This document shows, piece after piece, positions 1 to 12,986 of a DNA stretch of 64,000 bases; position 1 is the first letter of the stretch, and each line of letters starts with the position of its first letter. The stretch covers positions 96,349-160,348 of the forward strand of contig JAIWZP010000058.1 in NCBI GenBank assembly GCA_025201375.1, written 5' to 3'. The DNA comes from Gongronella butleri (lineage: Eukaryota; Mucoromycota; Mucoromycetes; Mucorales; Cunninghamellaceae). The notes under the pieces are model-generated. The model did no database searches. It saw only the letters and a program-made list of their open reading frames with translations, and was not told the origin of the DNA. A program made the translations under genes and the position numbers.

Positions 1-2204
1 CACATAGTTGATTGACCATTGCGCAAGACATTGCTAGTGCTTCGTCGTTCTTTTGTCTTTTATCTCGTCGTTGAATGGCAAATGGTCGCAAACGATGCCG
101 AGGATGCGGGCCAACTTTGTTTTTTCTAGGGTGAACTCTTGCCCGGCGACGCATAAAAAAGGCACATCTCACCTTTTTTGGGCACGCGGGGTCGATAATC
201 ATGAAAAAGGCGCGACAAGTCTTCCAAGCGCCGCAGCAACGACCTCCCATCGGCCCCAGAGCACACCATCCATCAAAGCAATGGTGCTTATCATGCTTAT
301 CGCCAATCAAAATCACATAAAAAATCAATTCCGCCAATTCTGTGAACTAATAGACCGAAATCAACAGCTGGCAGAGTATGTAGTCTTAGCAAGGCGAGCT
401 CCATAAGCAGTCTAAGCTTGACATGACTCGAGCCTCAATTTCAGAGATAACAATGCGTACGTATAAAAATGCCAAACTCTGTTTTTTGGGTGTTTTGAGT
501 CTTTCCAACAATCTCAATTGAGACCTTCCTTAGTGGACATGTTCTCTCTGATATATACGTACTGTGCGAATCACACAAATTAGCATTTGTTTTGGAATTC
601 GCAGCGATATTGTACATTGCTATTGACATTAAGCTTTTTTCAGCGCTTTGGTGATCGTTTTCGCTACGTAAACAGTCCTCTCGGTCGCTCTTGGAACTGC
701 AAGAATCGTATCATTATGATATGATAGCTGCATTTTTGTCGCATGATTCAATGTCAACTTGCATCATCTACAGTAGATTAAAAAACATTTATGCTTACTA
801 CTGTATAAAAAAATGTCTACCGTGCGCGTCTCGCTCATTCCACCTGTATCATAAATTTTAGGCATGATCGAATCAGATTTTAACGCGCCAGGATCAAAAT
901 TGTGAATTTCTAGAGAAATAGCATCGATTTTATCGTCAAAGCCTGAATGATCCTTGATTTTTACTTCGCTTTCGAGAAGCAGCGCTCAAAAGGCATAAAT
1001 GATAAGTAATTTTCAAGGTTGGATGGTGGGCACTTGCTAGCGAGCCGTGTTGGTTTTCATAAATTATGATTTTCTAGCGATTTTGCAAGGGGGGTCGGTC
1101 GGCATATTTAGGGCAGTAATAAAATTTAGGTCCTCGGACTTGCAGCTGGCTACTCACAGTCGTCTCGTCCATGTTGTGTGTGTCTGGGTATCCTTGAGTG
1201 TCAAATAATGCAAAAAAAAGAGCAATTGGAGCATTTACTACTTTAAAAACGCGACAAAAAACGCGTAAAAAAAAGAAACAAAAGCTGAACCACCTGCAAT
1301 GAGCAGTTTTACTGTAGAACGTGAAAAGCAAAGGAAACGAAAAGATAATTTTTTTGCCATTTTGATCCGATGTCAAACTTTTTTACATCTTAGATGCATG
1401 CTTATCATAACCGCGTCAACTGTCGGTTTACACGCGCCTATTGCTATGATAATCAATCCGTGCACTCGGGACCTCTTTTGCTAGCGGACGTGCAGGCGGC
1501 GATCTACGAATGCGTTTTTCCCAAGCAATTCCTGCATGAATCTCAACCGATATCACGAATTGCTCGTCAACTAGCAGCAGGTCGATTCCCCCCTCTCTCT
1601 TTTTTTTTTTCTTTTTTTTGCATTTTTCATGGTTTTCGTGCGCTTTCTCATGTGTCAGAGTTTGGCGCGCTTCTGCAGGCCGATTTTTCATTTTAGGTTT
1701 GAGAGCATTTCACAATCGTTTCTTTAATATGAATATGCTGCCCATCGCTGTTTGAGTATCTTTGCGGTGTCTTGTGGCTTGCTTTTGCAAAGAGAAATAA
1801 AAAATACTTGATGCCCGTTCCTATTTTATTAACCTGAGATGACTTTTTAACGGAGAAAAGCTGAAGAAAAACGAATAAAAGCATGGAAGTCACGGTCAGA
1901 GTGCCTGAGCTTCAGATGGGGAATCAATGACAATGACAAGTACGTAGAGAAAAAAAAAAATTAAAACGGCGTCCAAAAAAGGGGGAAAGGGGGGCGGGGT
2001 GATGAACAATGAAAAAAAAGAACAGGGCGGATGCTATGCGTGTACGTGTTTTTTACGTGTTGGAGAGACAAAAGAGAAGAAAAAAGAGGTATGCATGACA
2101 GAAATGGGCGTGTCAAGTAAAAATAGCAGTGTCGTGTTGTGTAAAAGTGTTTGTGTGTACGTAAAAGGTGAATGGGTGCGGGAAATTGGGGGGGGGAAAA
2201 TAGT
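1..2204. other. Gene-free left flank
   Basis: I see no credible gene here. Short open frames exist on both strands, but none shows a recognisable domain or splice pattern. The stretch 1400-1700 is a partial, diverged copy of the interspersed repeat listed separately. The last 250 bases are G- and A-rich and lie just beyond the 3' end of the RCH1-like gene, so they probably hold its 3' untranslated region. Confidence 0.5.
1400..1700. repeat. Partial copy of diverged interspersed repeat
   Basis: By eye this segment aligns, with many substitutions, to 22980-23250 and 52190-52430. Shared landmarks in order are a 'ttgctagcggacg'-like block, a 'gcgtttttcc' block, an 'aattgctcgtcaac' block followed by 'caggtcgatt', and a 'gtgt(g)ca(g)agtttgg' block. 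No intact reading frame is shared between copies, so it looks like non-coding or decayed mobile DNA. Confidence 0.5.
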
Positions 2205-4586
2205 CTATTTTGCAGAGTCTTCTTCTAAATACTTGCAAGAGGAGGAGGAAGCGGATTCGATGGACGCCGTGGTGGTGGGCAACACCTCCTGGTTGGCCTT
2301 TTGACCATCGATAACCCATTTCCTCAGCAGCTCGACTTCCAAATTGCCTAAAATTAGCTGTTCGACGTGATAAAGTAGCAAGGGTGTCGACAACACACCG
2401 ACAATGCCGGAATTCGCGTTTTGGTACAGCACGTTGATCAGGGGCACGCCCATGGCCACCGTCTTTGTCGCGCCACAATACTAACAAGAGGAACAAAAAA
2501 AAAAAAAGAGAGAAAATAAGCAAAACATTCTTTTCATCACGGCATTGGCACGCATCTGACGCGCATAAGGGTGAGATAGGTGCGCCCCGATGGCATTGTT
2601 CCCGCCCCCTTGACTCGTGCAATTGAACGTGCATGAATTTGACGCGCTTGTGTCCCCTTTTTTTGATTTCTTACCATGACGGCGACGGTGTCCTCGCGCG
2701 AATACCTGAGTCGCTCGAGCCACGGTGGTGTTGGGATGCATGAGGGTGTTGGGAGTCGTGCGAGGATGAGGCAGAGCATCGAGAAGCTGATATAAAAAAG
2801 GGCGTTCATAAGTGCAATGATGAAGATGTCCTTTGCGGTGACGGATGAGAACGAATTGGCGTAGACAGCGTCGGAAAAGACAGACCAGACCATGAGCAGC
2901 AGGCAGATGCTGCTGATGTCGGACAGACGGCATTTGTCCTTGATGCGGCTGACCTGATCCGGGAAAATCCATTGAAAGATCTGGCCCACGAGCAGCGGCA
3001 CCATGACCGTGATGCCCAGCTGCTTGAGCACGCTGATAAAGTCCACGACGCCACCCACTTGGTTCTGGCTCTCGTCTTCGGGTGTTGCCTCAAGCAATGG
3101 GCCCTGGAACGTCGAAACAAGCGCTGGCGACACAAAAATGCCTAAAAAAGGATACAATTGTTATGACACACGCGTTCGATTTTTTTTTGGCCATTGGCAC
3201 CGCAAGATATGCACAGGGAGGCACACACACCACAAAGGAAAAAAAAGGGGTGGGGGAGATAACGGATGGCGGTGATGAAAGGCAAAGTGAAACGAGGCAT
3301 CAGGCTGCAAAAAGGGGGAACGAACCAACCCAGGGCCAACGACAAGCAAAGAAAAAAAGGAGTCGAGATTAAGGGGGTAAAGGGAGAGGGGGCGAGTGTG
3401 ACAGGGCGCGCACGCGTCAATGAACAACAGAGAATCGCACAAAAAAAAAGGGGGGGGGGAGAAAAGGAAAATGCGCGAGATGGAGAGCCAAAAAAAAAAA
3501 AGGGGGGAGCACCACCCAGCCAAAAAAAAAGCTCTCTTACCTAATACATTGCCAACAGCCGCATTCATCAAAGCTAAAGATAGGACGATCAATGATGAAA
3601 AAAAAAAGTTTAGTGGAAAGTGGAAAAAAAAAAAGTGAAACGTTGCGGCGCGTCCCATTGCGGGCTGCGGGCGACGATCACTTTTTTTTTTTTGACATGG
3701 TATGTACCTGATGCCTCATTTCCCTTTGCGTTTTTTGTCATGACAACGTTGGAGGAGACAGTGGTTGGCGTGCTTGCTGCAATGACGACGCCAATGAGCA
3801 GCAGAGAGCTTAATTGAGCACCGCACTTGAACAAGAGCAGCACGAGACCAAAGACAAAGAACGGGATCAGCACCAGATTCACAAATTGGATCAAAAAGTG
3901 CAGCCGGACACGCAAAATGGTCTGTGCAAGAATCCGTGTGCGTAGCGACAGGCCAGATATCAGGAAAATCACAATCACAGCACCTAGAAAGATGATAAAA
4001 AAAAAAAGGAGAAGAAATGGACCAGGCACAGTGTGCACCAAAGAAAACAAGGAAAAAAATAAAAAAAAGAGGTTCAGCACCTGATCATGAAGCTGTTTTG
4101 TCATTGCGCACACCCGTGGCGCGTCTCGGCTCCTTCCATGGCTATTACAACCATGGAACCAATGACCCTACCCCATTTGATGGTCCACTCGGCGTGGATG
4201 TAGCCGTCTTTTCTTGCGACATTTGGGAATTGGCAAGCGAGTAGGATGACAATGGCGAGCCCGAGGAGGAACCAGTACTTTTTGAGGATGGCGATTGTCT
4301 TGATTTTGACTCGTGTGGTGCGAGATGCTGCTGGCGACGGGTCGGTTTGCTTTTGCGACGTGATGGTGCTGGACTTTTCGCTAAACGACATGGATCTATC
4401 CTTGGCCAGATCGTCGTCGCTGTCGCAGTGCTGGCTGCTGTGTGCTGGGATGGTTGTCTCGCTGGCAAAGGACGAGTGCGATTTGAAGCGCGACTCGCTC
4501 ATGATCAGTTTGAATAGACTGATGAACAGTGAAGAAGAGGACCAATTCACCTTGTCCAGCGCATCTGTGGCCTTTTTTCTAACCAT
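2205..4586 (-). CDS. RCH1: RCH1/SLC10A7-like membrane transporter
   Basis: Bile-acid:sodium-symporter-fold membrane protein of the SLC10A7/RCH1 branch; in yeasts and animals this branch dampens calcium entry at the plasma membrane. Exons (minus): 4172-4586, 3708-3983, 3541-3573, 2675-3141, 2205-2480, giving 488 residues. The first ~100 residues are a polar Ser-rich cytoplasmic tail. Hydrophobic segments then follow, starting with YWFLLGLAIVILLACQF. Family hallmarks are visible: 'FLISGLSLRT', 'VRLHFLIQ', 'GNEASG' then 'AAVGNVLG' across a 33-nt exon, and near the C-terminus 'CGATKTVAMGVPL', matching the STHKSLTLGIP-type motif of SLC10A7. The splice joints restore these motifs, which supports the model. 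The ATG at 4586 is the first in frame; a later start at an MSESRF motif is possible. Family assignment is strong; the calcium role is inferred from homologues. Confidence 0.85.
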
Positions 4587-6798
4587 TGGCAAAAGGGAAA
4601 GGGGGGCTTGAGGGCAGAAGGGGGAGGGGAAGAGAGAAAGAGAGAGCGATGAGGGAGAAAGAAGGGATCGGGGGATTAAAAGAGAGCGAGAAAATAAAGA
4701 TCGAAGAAAAAGAAGAAAAAAAAGGGAAAAAAAAAGGGTGGGCGATGCGATCTGTCTCAGAACAGGGCTATTTTTTTGAGCACGTTGCTTGAGGACGTCC
4801 TAGGACAAGTGACAATTAACGTGCTTTTTTTTTGCAACAGACTCGGCGTCGTGAATGAAGATGAGGGACGCGTCTCTTTTTTTTTTTATAAAGTGGATGA
4901 TGATCGGCAACAAATTGCGAATTGGCGACACGTAACACAAGCATAGACATGAAAAAGTGGGCATGAGTTGTGAAATAAAAATAGGAGGTGCACGGCGATC
5001 ATGGTGACACAGAGCATCGTAGGGTCTTGCATTGATTTTTTTTTTTTTTGTTTACCTCGATGGGGGAAGAGGGATGCAAGGTTAAAGTTGACCGCGCGAC
5101 AGAGAAAAAAAAAAAAAGACAGGGCAAATGAAGTCGCAGTGTTGGTCGTGAGAGCCCGAGGTTTGCTTTTTTAAATGAAAAAGAAAAGAAGAAAAGAAGG
5201 TTGCCAAAAATCTCAGATATGTATAATTTTTGGTAAAGGGATGGCATGAAGCCCTGCACGCACACACAACGCATACACGCACGATTTGAGATTTTTGGTA
5301 TTGCTGGCTTTGTTGCGCGCGCGCAAAATGTCGCGTCTTTTTTGTCTGATGAGGCGCGCGCATACCGCAAAAAGGCAAAAACCAAGAACAAAATAAAGGG
5401 GGGGCAAGTCAAAATAAAAGTCCAGGGGGTGACGAGGGGGGGGAAGCTCAAAGGAGCAAGGGGGCGGGTGATAAAGAGGAGGGTGGTGCGATGACGAGGG
5501 AAGGGGGAGCGTCTTGTTTTGGCTTGCCAATTGAAAAGACTTCGCGTTACTCAAGTGTTTTGGCGCATCGAGTATTCTACTGTGATTAGTTGGCAAGTCT
5601 GCGGTGACCAAGACGTCTTTTTACTCATCCATTGAATGCAATTGGGGCGGTAAAAAGCGAGGCAGCAAGAGATTTTGCTGTAGCTTCATCAAGGAGGGCA
5701 AGACACCGGTATGGAAAGGAGTGTAAAACTATGTGATCTAATGAAATAGGAGATTCCACCCGTCAAGCAGCCTGTTTGCAATGAGATAAAGAGAGAATGG
5801 GCTGTCCATACACAACACGCCGATGCCTTTTGGCAATTAAAAAAAAAGGAGAGCACGCCTATTGCTTGGGGGTGTTGGTGTTTTTTTGAGACTCCACGGG
5901 CGGGCATGACGACACATTTTGTTGCTTGGCGTGGCACATTTTGTGGTTGGGCGGCGGCGCGCCTCGAGAAGGACAAAGGTTAAATATTTCATCAGATGGG
6001 AAAATAGGAGACCCGGCGGGCGACAGATAAGCCTCATTGACAAAAATACGCATTGCCTCTTTTTCTCCGTGTCTTGCAAGGATGGCAACGTTGTACATGG
6101 CAAAAAGGGCTTGCAAGACGCGGTGTACCTCTTTTTAAAGAAAGATCCCCTTAATGCCGCTGTGCGGTGTCTGAAACACGCGAAAGAGCGCGACGCGTCT
6201 CGGGTTTGACAAAAAAAAAAAAAAAAACCTTGGTGCGCGTCCATCACACAATGGACGATCGGCGATTGTAAATCGCGGATCGGAGCGCGCAATTGATACA
6301 TGAGCAAGGTCAAAAAAAAAAAAAAAAGACGGGGAGCCCAATTCGATGATGACGGTCATATTGAAACGAAAAATGTATCGCCACTTTTTTTTTTTTCTGT
6401 GCCATCGGCGGTCGTCGTCTGCGCAATGGGGGGGGGAGTACACGCAAATCTCCTTCCTGTCATGTCCTGCGATTAACAAATGTCGATCCTTGCAATGCGC
6501 GAAATGGCAAGATCGCATAAAAAGCAAGCTTTTCAGCGCGTGCGTCTGGTCTCCTATCATTAATTGCCATTTTCTCGATGTCAAGGCCCCCCTCTTCCCC
6601 CGTGCACCATCGCGTGCCTTTGCACTATTTGGAATGCGCCGGCCGCTCGAGACAAAGATGGGCAATTGGCTCTTTTTATAGTAAAAAGATCATCAAAGCT
6701 ATAGACAAGTGAGACCGCGAGGATGGGATGAGGAATAAAAAGGAAAAAGAGATGAGGATGATACAGGCGAAAAAAAAGGATGAGAATGGGGGAAGGAA
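4587..6798. other. Intergenic, no gene seen
   Basis: About 2.2 kb between the 5' end of the RCH1-like gene and the 3' end of the BRPF-like gene. It is rich in A runs, T runs and GA-rich stretches; the part next to 4586 presumably holds the RCH1 promoter and leader. No open frame here shows domain-like composition, splice continuity or a recognisable product. Confidence 0.5.
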
Positions 6799-9700
6799 TC
6801 ATGCGGATTGAGGCGTGATTTTCAACAGTTGACAGGCATGGATATAGCCTTTTCGAACCTCGTCGACCTTTTTGGACTTTGACCGCTTGACGTCGTCGAG
6901 CATGAACCGGTCGTTCTTGAGGTCACCAAGCTTGTACACAAAGGATGGTTTGATCCAGCCCCTAAGGAAAAAAAAAAAGAACGCGAATTAGCCAAATTCA
7001 TGCAAAAAAAGAGTGTTGCTTACCATTTGTGATTGGGTTGCACCTCGAAAAATTCCACGAGAACGTGTACGTCCGAATGCTTGTACTTGCGAATGGCATT
7101 GGGCACCTTGTTCTTGTCGTTGGGATCGACAATCTAAAAAGGAAAAAAGAAACGCGTCAGGGAACAGTGTGACGTGTGGCGCGTCTTTTTCTGTCTTTTT
7201 TTTTCTTTCTTACGCGAGCAGGGTGGTAAGGGAAGCCAGCGACGCGTGCCCAAACAACGGTGCCAATGGCGGTGGTGAGGAGCTCGGGATTGGGTTTGTC
7301 GGTTTGGCGCTTTTTTGCGACCTTTGGCTTTGCGGTGGTGGTGGATGTCTTTGATTTCTTGGGTGTTTGGGTGGTGCGTTTGTCATTGGATGGGAATTTA
7401 AGCTTTGGTCCGCGCTTTGAGGAGGAGGAGGCTTCTGGGGCATTGGGGTCAGGATGGTCGTCGGATTCACTTTGATCAGCGTCGCTTTCTGATTCCGAGA
7501 TGTAGACATAGCCCCTGATGGCCTTTAGTGTCTTGCTCTCCTTGTAGGTGTTTGGGTCATAAGCCTGGGGTATGGACAGGGTGCTTGGGGAGATGAGGCG
7601 CTGGACTTCCTTTGAAATCTTGGGCCGGCTGCTCAAGCCTTCTTTGGTGGGCACCGTCAGGTGTTGCGAGCCGGCGCTGCGGGTATGGCGACTGGCGGCC
7701 GACTGGCCAAGCGCGTCGTCGGTCTTTTCGTTTTGCGCGGCCACACGCGACGATTGGCGCAGGGACGGGCGACGCGTGGCGCTGGAGGTGGGAGTGGTGC
7801 TGGAGGTAGCAGTGGTGCTGGAGGTGGTGGTGTGGGGCGGCGACGGCGACGGCGTCGAGACTTGCGACAAGGCCGAGCCGCTCGTGAGCGTCGATTGCGA
7901 GTCGTCGCTGCTGCTGCTGCTGCTCATGCTGCTGTCATTGGTCGCATGAGTCACATGGATGGGCGGCTCCGTCTTGATTGGCGCCTTTTGCTCCTTTTGC
8001 AGCGACACGGCGCTCGAGCGTCGACGCGGCGTCTTGCGTGGTGGCGGCAAATCTTCGACATTTGCGCCATTGCTGCTTGATGCGGGCGCAGAGCCAGTAG
8101 AGCGCGTGGTGCGCGACGCGCCGGTGGGTGTGAGCGACGATCGTTTGCGTTTGAGCGATTTGGGCGACGTGGAGGCCGATTCCGACGAAATGGACGCGCG
8201 CTTTGTCGATGCGGCCCTTGCTTGGCTTGCTTTTGCCCTTTCGGCTTCTTGCTGGGCCACGGTGAACGACGTGATGCTGCCTATCGAGTCCGTGGACGAG
8301 CTGGGCTCCATGTATTCGTACGAGAAGATCGCAGGATCGATACCGGTCGCGAGCGTGCCCGATGTCTTGCTGATCTCCAGCGTCGCAAAGTCGGCGCGTG
8401 CCTTGGCCATCAATTCTTGCGCGTGCTCTTTCATGCGCTGCGCAAGCTTGTAATACGTGGTCTCGCTTCGATTGTACGTCATGCTGTTGGCCCAGATCAG
8501 CGATAGATCTTTCTATTCTCACGAGAAAACAATAAAAAAAGAAGAAAATGAGCATTTTTTTTTCAAAAAGCGCGTCGCGCGACGCGTCCAATTTGGGCGA
8601 AAAAGGCAGCAGAGAGCGACAGCATCGATGGGCAAGCACTGGATGACGCGTGTCGCGTCCAACCGGGCAAAAAAAAGGGGGGGGGTTTTTTTTACCTCGA
8701 CGTCATCTAGAGACGTGTAATCGTGCGCGTGGAATTTCCTGATGATGTCCATGAACGACATGGGCTGTGTGATGATTTGGAAATAGTCGGGCGCAATGTC
8801 GGGCGTCACGGGATGCAGAAACAGCTCCTTTTTGTCCATGCTAAACAACAAAAAAAGTTAAAAACGAGACCATCTCAAAAATAAAAAAGGGGACTTACTC
8901 TATCAGCTCGTTGATCACTTGCTTGACAACGTATTCCACGGGGTACAGCACCATCTCAATGTATTCTTTTTGGCGGCGGAGACGCTCCAATTTCTGTTTT
9001 TCGCGTTTTTGCACTTGTTCCGACAATAGACGGATGCGCTCGAGGTCCGATCGCAGGGTCATGATAGCCTGAATAAAAAAAAATGGGGAGGGGGGTTTGC
9101 ACACTGACAGCCACAAAAAAATATAAACAAAATGCAACTTACATTGGCGCGATGGGCCTTTTCGACCTCTGTCTGCTTCATTTGCGATGACGAGGCGGTC
9201 CATGGCTCGAGATGGAGACGCTTGAGGAGCGGCGCGCCGCGGCGGGCCTCGCGCTTGAGTGACCAATAGCGGCAGATGGTGGCAAGAAGCTGAGGCTTTT
9301 TGCGCAGGTATGAATAGTGGCGGAAGCAGATGGCTTCGAGACGATTGAGAATGTAATCGGGGGCGATGGGCGCGCCTGCCGAGTAATGATGTTGGTGAGC
9401 GCGTGCGGCCTTGACACTGGGCGACAGCGGCGTCAATGATTGTTGCGGGTGTGAATGTTGCTTTTTATGCGATTTGCGGCCTGATTTCTGGTCGCGTGCG
9501 TCGGTGTTGCTGTCGTACGCGTCGTCATCGTCATCGTCGTGGTCGCCATTGTAAGAGGACGAGGTGGCAAAGGCCATGGCGGACGCGGGTGTGTGGTGAT
9601 CTTGCAAGAATTCGTCGACATGGCGCCTGCGTGGGATCAACGTGCCATTGGCGGCCCTGTCGCGATTGCGAGCGGCTTTGGGGTCCAGTAGCCTCTGTGC

Positions 9701-10540
9701 AGCATAAACACAACGCTCAACATCGACTTCTTCGCGGTATTCACGCGGTGTATGCTTGTCGCAATACGCTTTGAGCACGACGCTGTCGTAATGCGATCCG
9801 AGCGACTTCATGCGCATACACAGTCGCGCCCAACGCGCGCACGTCACGTGGAACGCCGTGAAACAGTGCTTGTTGTCGCATTGGATGCAAGCGCCGTGTC
9901 GTTTCTTGCAAATGTAGCATGTCAGCTTCCATCGGCTCTTTGGGACGGCCTCGATATTGTCAATGGGTTCCATGTACACGCTGTTGCTCACGCCCACCTC
10001 GGGGATCCAAATGGCGCAGAGCAAATGGCCCCATTTGTTCGTGTTGGTCTGTTTGAACGCCCCGCCCTCGTTTGGACAAAAAACACACGACACAGGCTTG
10101 TCTGGTGATACCATGCATTTGCGGCACAGCCATTGGCCCTCAGGGATGTACGGCACGCCGTAGCAATCTATGCATAAAAAAAAAAAAGCGCGTCAGCATC
10201 CCCTTTTTCCGCGTTTTTTTTTTTTTTTTCGTCCTACCTTGATGCACCGCAAGGTTACACCCATCGCAAAAGACAATGGCATTGCTGTTCTCGCACTCGC
10301 CATCATCACAGATGGCGCAGGCCGAGTCTTCAGGCGACGCAGTCTCCTCCTCGGTATGTTTGGGCAATTGTTTGACGAGATCGAACCATTCCTTCTCCAA
10401 CTTGTCAATGATATTCTCAAAAAGGCTGCACGGTACCTGACCAAGGTTCTCCTGCTTGCGTTCCGCATTGAGCATGTCAAGCCAGATTTCGTCTAAATAA
10501 AAAAAAAGGGGAGAAAGGAGGCCAACAATTAGCCAATTGT

Positions 10541-10595
<55 letters not shown>

Positions 10596-11461
10596 GCTGT
10601 ACCTTGCTCATCCATGTCATACTCGACCATGTCAAACAATTCCTGCTCCGTGGGCTCGACGTGGCGGAGATAATGGTTGTTTGGGCGTTGGAATGGCTCG
10701 GCAGGCGCTGTCTCTGGTTCTGCGGGGCGTGTTTCGTCGATATCGTCCTGATGGCGCGACGAGCGACGCGTCGGCTTTTTCTTTTGCTTGTCCGTGACCT
10801 TGGTGAATTTAGGTTTTGGCAAGAGGTCGAGATTGACGGCGCCCATGGCGGAGGTGAGATGTGCCTGTGGACGCGTGGAAAGTGCCTGATACGTGTCGCC
10901 TTCCTTTGGATGGAGCGGGTCGCCGTGTGTCCACGTGGTGAGAACAGGGCCTGCCGCACCAGGGTCGCTACTGGTGGCCATGGCAGGCGGCGCGAGTGGG
11001 CGTTGACGCGACATGGACGCGTCTGTGGAACCAACATGAGCAATTGGATGGAGAGGCGCGTTGCTGATGGCGACATGGGCCGGCGGCGCAGGTAAGATGG
11101 GCGTGAAATGGGCAGTCAGGACGGATTGGCTCTTTTGTGGGTGTTTTGGCGCGATGACGGGCACCGACGGTGAAGGGGAAGGCGGCATATCGGCGATTTG
11201 GGTGGTGGGGTGAATATGCGAGGGAGTTGGTGTGGTGGCCATGTCGTCGTGCGTGTCGTGATGACGCTTGATGTCAACTTCAGGCTGGCGCAGGATCGCC
11301 AGTGTCTGTTTGAGTGACAAATCTGGGAAGAAATCCTTGTACGAGCGTTCCTCACGCGGCTTGTACAATGAATGCGCAGAAATAGCGCCAACCGCTTCAT
11401 CGCTGCGTGCCACCGTCCGTCCCCCACGACGACCTCCACGGCCGCGTAGTTTGTAAGGCAT
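6799..11461 (-). CDS. BRPF-type chromatin reader (EPL1/PHD/ePHD/bromo/PWWP)
   Basis: Scaffold subunit of a MYST-type histone acetyltransferase complex, related to animal BRPF1-3 and, more distantly, yeast Nto1. Exons (minus): 10603-11461, 10238-10492, 9143-10167, 8899-9068, 8696-8840, 7214-8512, 7024-7133, 6799-6961, giving 1,341 residues. Order: basic N-terminus ([15 protein letters not shown]), enhancer-of-polycomb-like stretch, PHD finger (~345-392, [23 protein letters not shown]), C2HC knuckle plus second PHD (~397-510, [35 protein letters not shown]), bromodomain (~745-850, with [13 protein letters not shown] and ANSMTYN), long Ser/Pro-rich linker, and C-terminal PWWP (~1235-1330, [20 protein letters not shown]). 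An acceptor directly abuts the ATG, so a 5'-UTR intron (about 11463-11646) is likely. One intron holds a 52-base homopolymer. Yeast Nto1 lacks the bromodomain and PWWP; here the animal-like order is whole. Confidence 0.9.
10543..10594. repeat. 52-base poly(T) tract within an intron
   Basis: Uninterrupted run of 52 T on the plus strand, lying in the first coding intron (10493-10602) of the BRPF-like gene; in the sense direction it is poly(A), close to the donor. A second run of exactly 52 T sits in the intron of the GST-like gene at 62823-62874. Confidence 0.95.
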
Positions 11462-11932
11462 CCTAAAACAAAGAAAAAAAAAAAGTCAAAAAAAGACGCG
11501 CTAAACTTGTTTTTTTTGTTGTTTTTGTTTATTTTTCCACCAATGGCCCCAACCCCCCACCATGGCCCACGCAACACACTCACACCACGTCACTATCACT
11601 GTGAAGGCTCCACACACACACGCCAAAAACTCCCGTCATTACCTTGTTGAAAGCAAAAAAGAGAATCGATGCGCTGGATGGGAAGAAATAAAAAGAAAAA
11701 ACAACAAAAAAGGAGGGAGAAAAAGAAGGGCGAAAAAAAGGCCCACCTTGCCGCGCATTTATAATCCCCGCCTAGCATCACGTGACCAAAAAGGCAAGTG
11801 CTCTCTCTGTTTTTGCTCTGTCTCTGTCGCTTTCTCTTTCCTTTCCACTATTGCCTTTTGGGATCTTTTGCCAGCCCACCTTCACCCCATTTTCTGTGCT
11901 CTGTTTGCCCCGATCCTTTGTCCATCAGTCTC

Positions 11933-12986
11933 ATGTCCAACTCATTGTGGTGTAATGAACCGCTTGCACGTGTTTTTTGCACTTGATCTGACTCTTTTTC
12001 TTGATTTTAGGCGTGACACTTCAACCAAATCAGCCGCACGCCATTCTCTGCGATGGCCTAATACACTTGACGCGAGTAAGGGACCCATAAAAACACGCTT
12101 TGCACCGCGTCTTCTCACCTTTATTTCGTTTGAAATCCCCTTTTAGGCGATTTTGGAACAAAAAGATAGCGAAGCGCCGTCAGCGGCTCGTGGCACACTC
12201 ACGATCAAGATAGAGGGCGGTCAAGAGCATATGATTTGCACGCTACAAGGTGACATTGTAAGCGCTGACCCCCCTCCCACATTCAGCGCGAAACACGCGA
12301 TTTAACCTCGTTTTCTCTGGATATCTAGACCGATTCGCAGCAATTGAACCTGTGCATCAGCAAATACGACCAGATTGTCCATCTGTGCGCTTCCGGGCCA
12401 AGGTAAAATACCTCATTTTCCGCGTTTTTCTTTGCTTTTTATGACATTGGACTGATTTTTGACGTTTTTGCAAGCCCCATTGTGGTGATGGGCCAGCTGT
12501 ACGACCTGGGAGATGACGACGAGGACGACGCTGATTTTATGTTGGACGAGGACGACGAAGAGGAGGACAGCACGCTGCAATTCCGTGATCCGTCCGACGA
12601 GCGCTTCCTCGGCGGCTTTGAGCTACATCATTTCGGCCTGGGCGAGCCCACATCTCCTTATATGAACGACCACATCAATCTGCGCGAGCAGGAGGACAAC
12701 CCAGAGGAGGCTGCGCTCCAGTAAGATACCTGTCAAAAGAAAATTATCGTAAAAAAAGAAAGAACGCGACTCAATGTCTTGCCCTGTCATTTTTAGCGAT
12801 CGCATTGTGCAAGGCCTGATCAATTCTATGCTCAATTCCGGCAACCAGCAGCAGATTGCAAAGGCGAAAAAGATCAAAGGTAAAAAACAAAAGGGGGGAA
12901 GGCAGTGCGTGCAAGTTATCTCATTTTCGCCGCATTTTTTTTTCTCTATTTCAGCCAAACTTTCTAGCAAAAAGGCTAGAAGGTAG
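11933..12986 (+). CDS. Stand-alone nucleoplasmin-like (NPL) protein
   Basis: Small nuclear protein built on the nucleoplasmin-like fold that heads fungal and insect FKBP prolyl isomerases (Fpr3/Fpr4, FKBP39). Exons: 11933-11951, 12011-12075, 12147-12257, 12329-12402, 12475-12720, 12797-12879, 12955-12986, giving 209 residues. The N-terminus SLWCVTLQPNQPHAIL matches the FWGVxLKPGK-type opening of the domain; IHLT, then TLTIKIEGGQEHMICTL, and IVVMGQLYDL follow as its expected strands. An acidic Asp/Glu tract (~115-135) and a basic tail ending KLSSKKARR come next. No FKBP catalytic domain follows: the stop lies 32 nt into the last exon. By family analogy it would be a histone or ribosomal-protein chaperone. 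The seven-exon model closes in frame; the 19-nt first exon is the least certain part. Confidence 0.75.

Noticed and set aside
53..406. 117-residue frame at the left edge
   Set aside because: No domain, no supporting splice or promoter context; composition looks non-coding.
7572..8506. Long plus-strand open frames opposite the BRPF-like gene
   Set aside because: They are antisense shadows of the Ser/Thr/Pro-rich linker; no start context, no domain, and the minus frame carries PHD, bromodomain and PWWP motifs.
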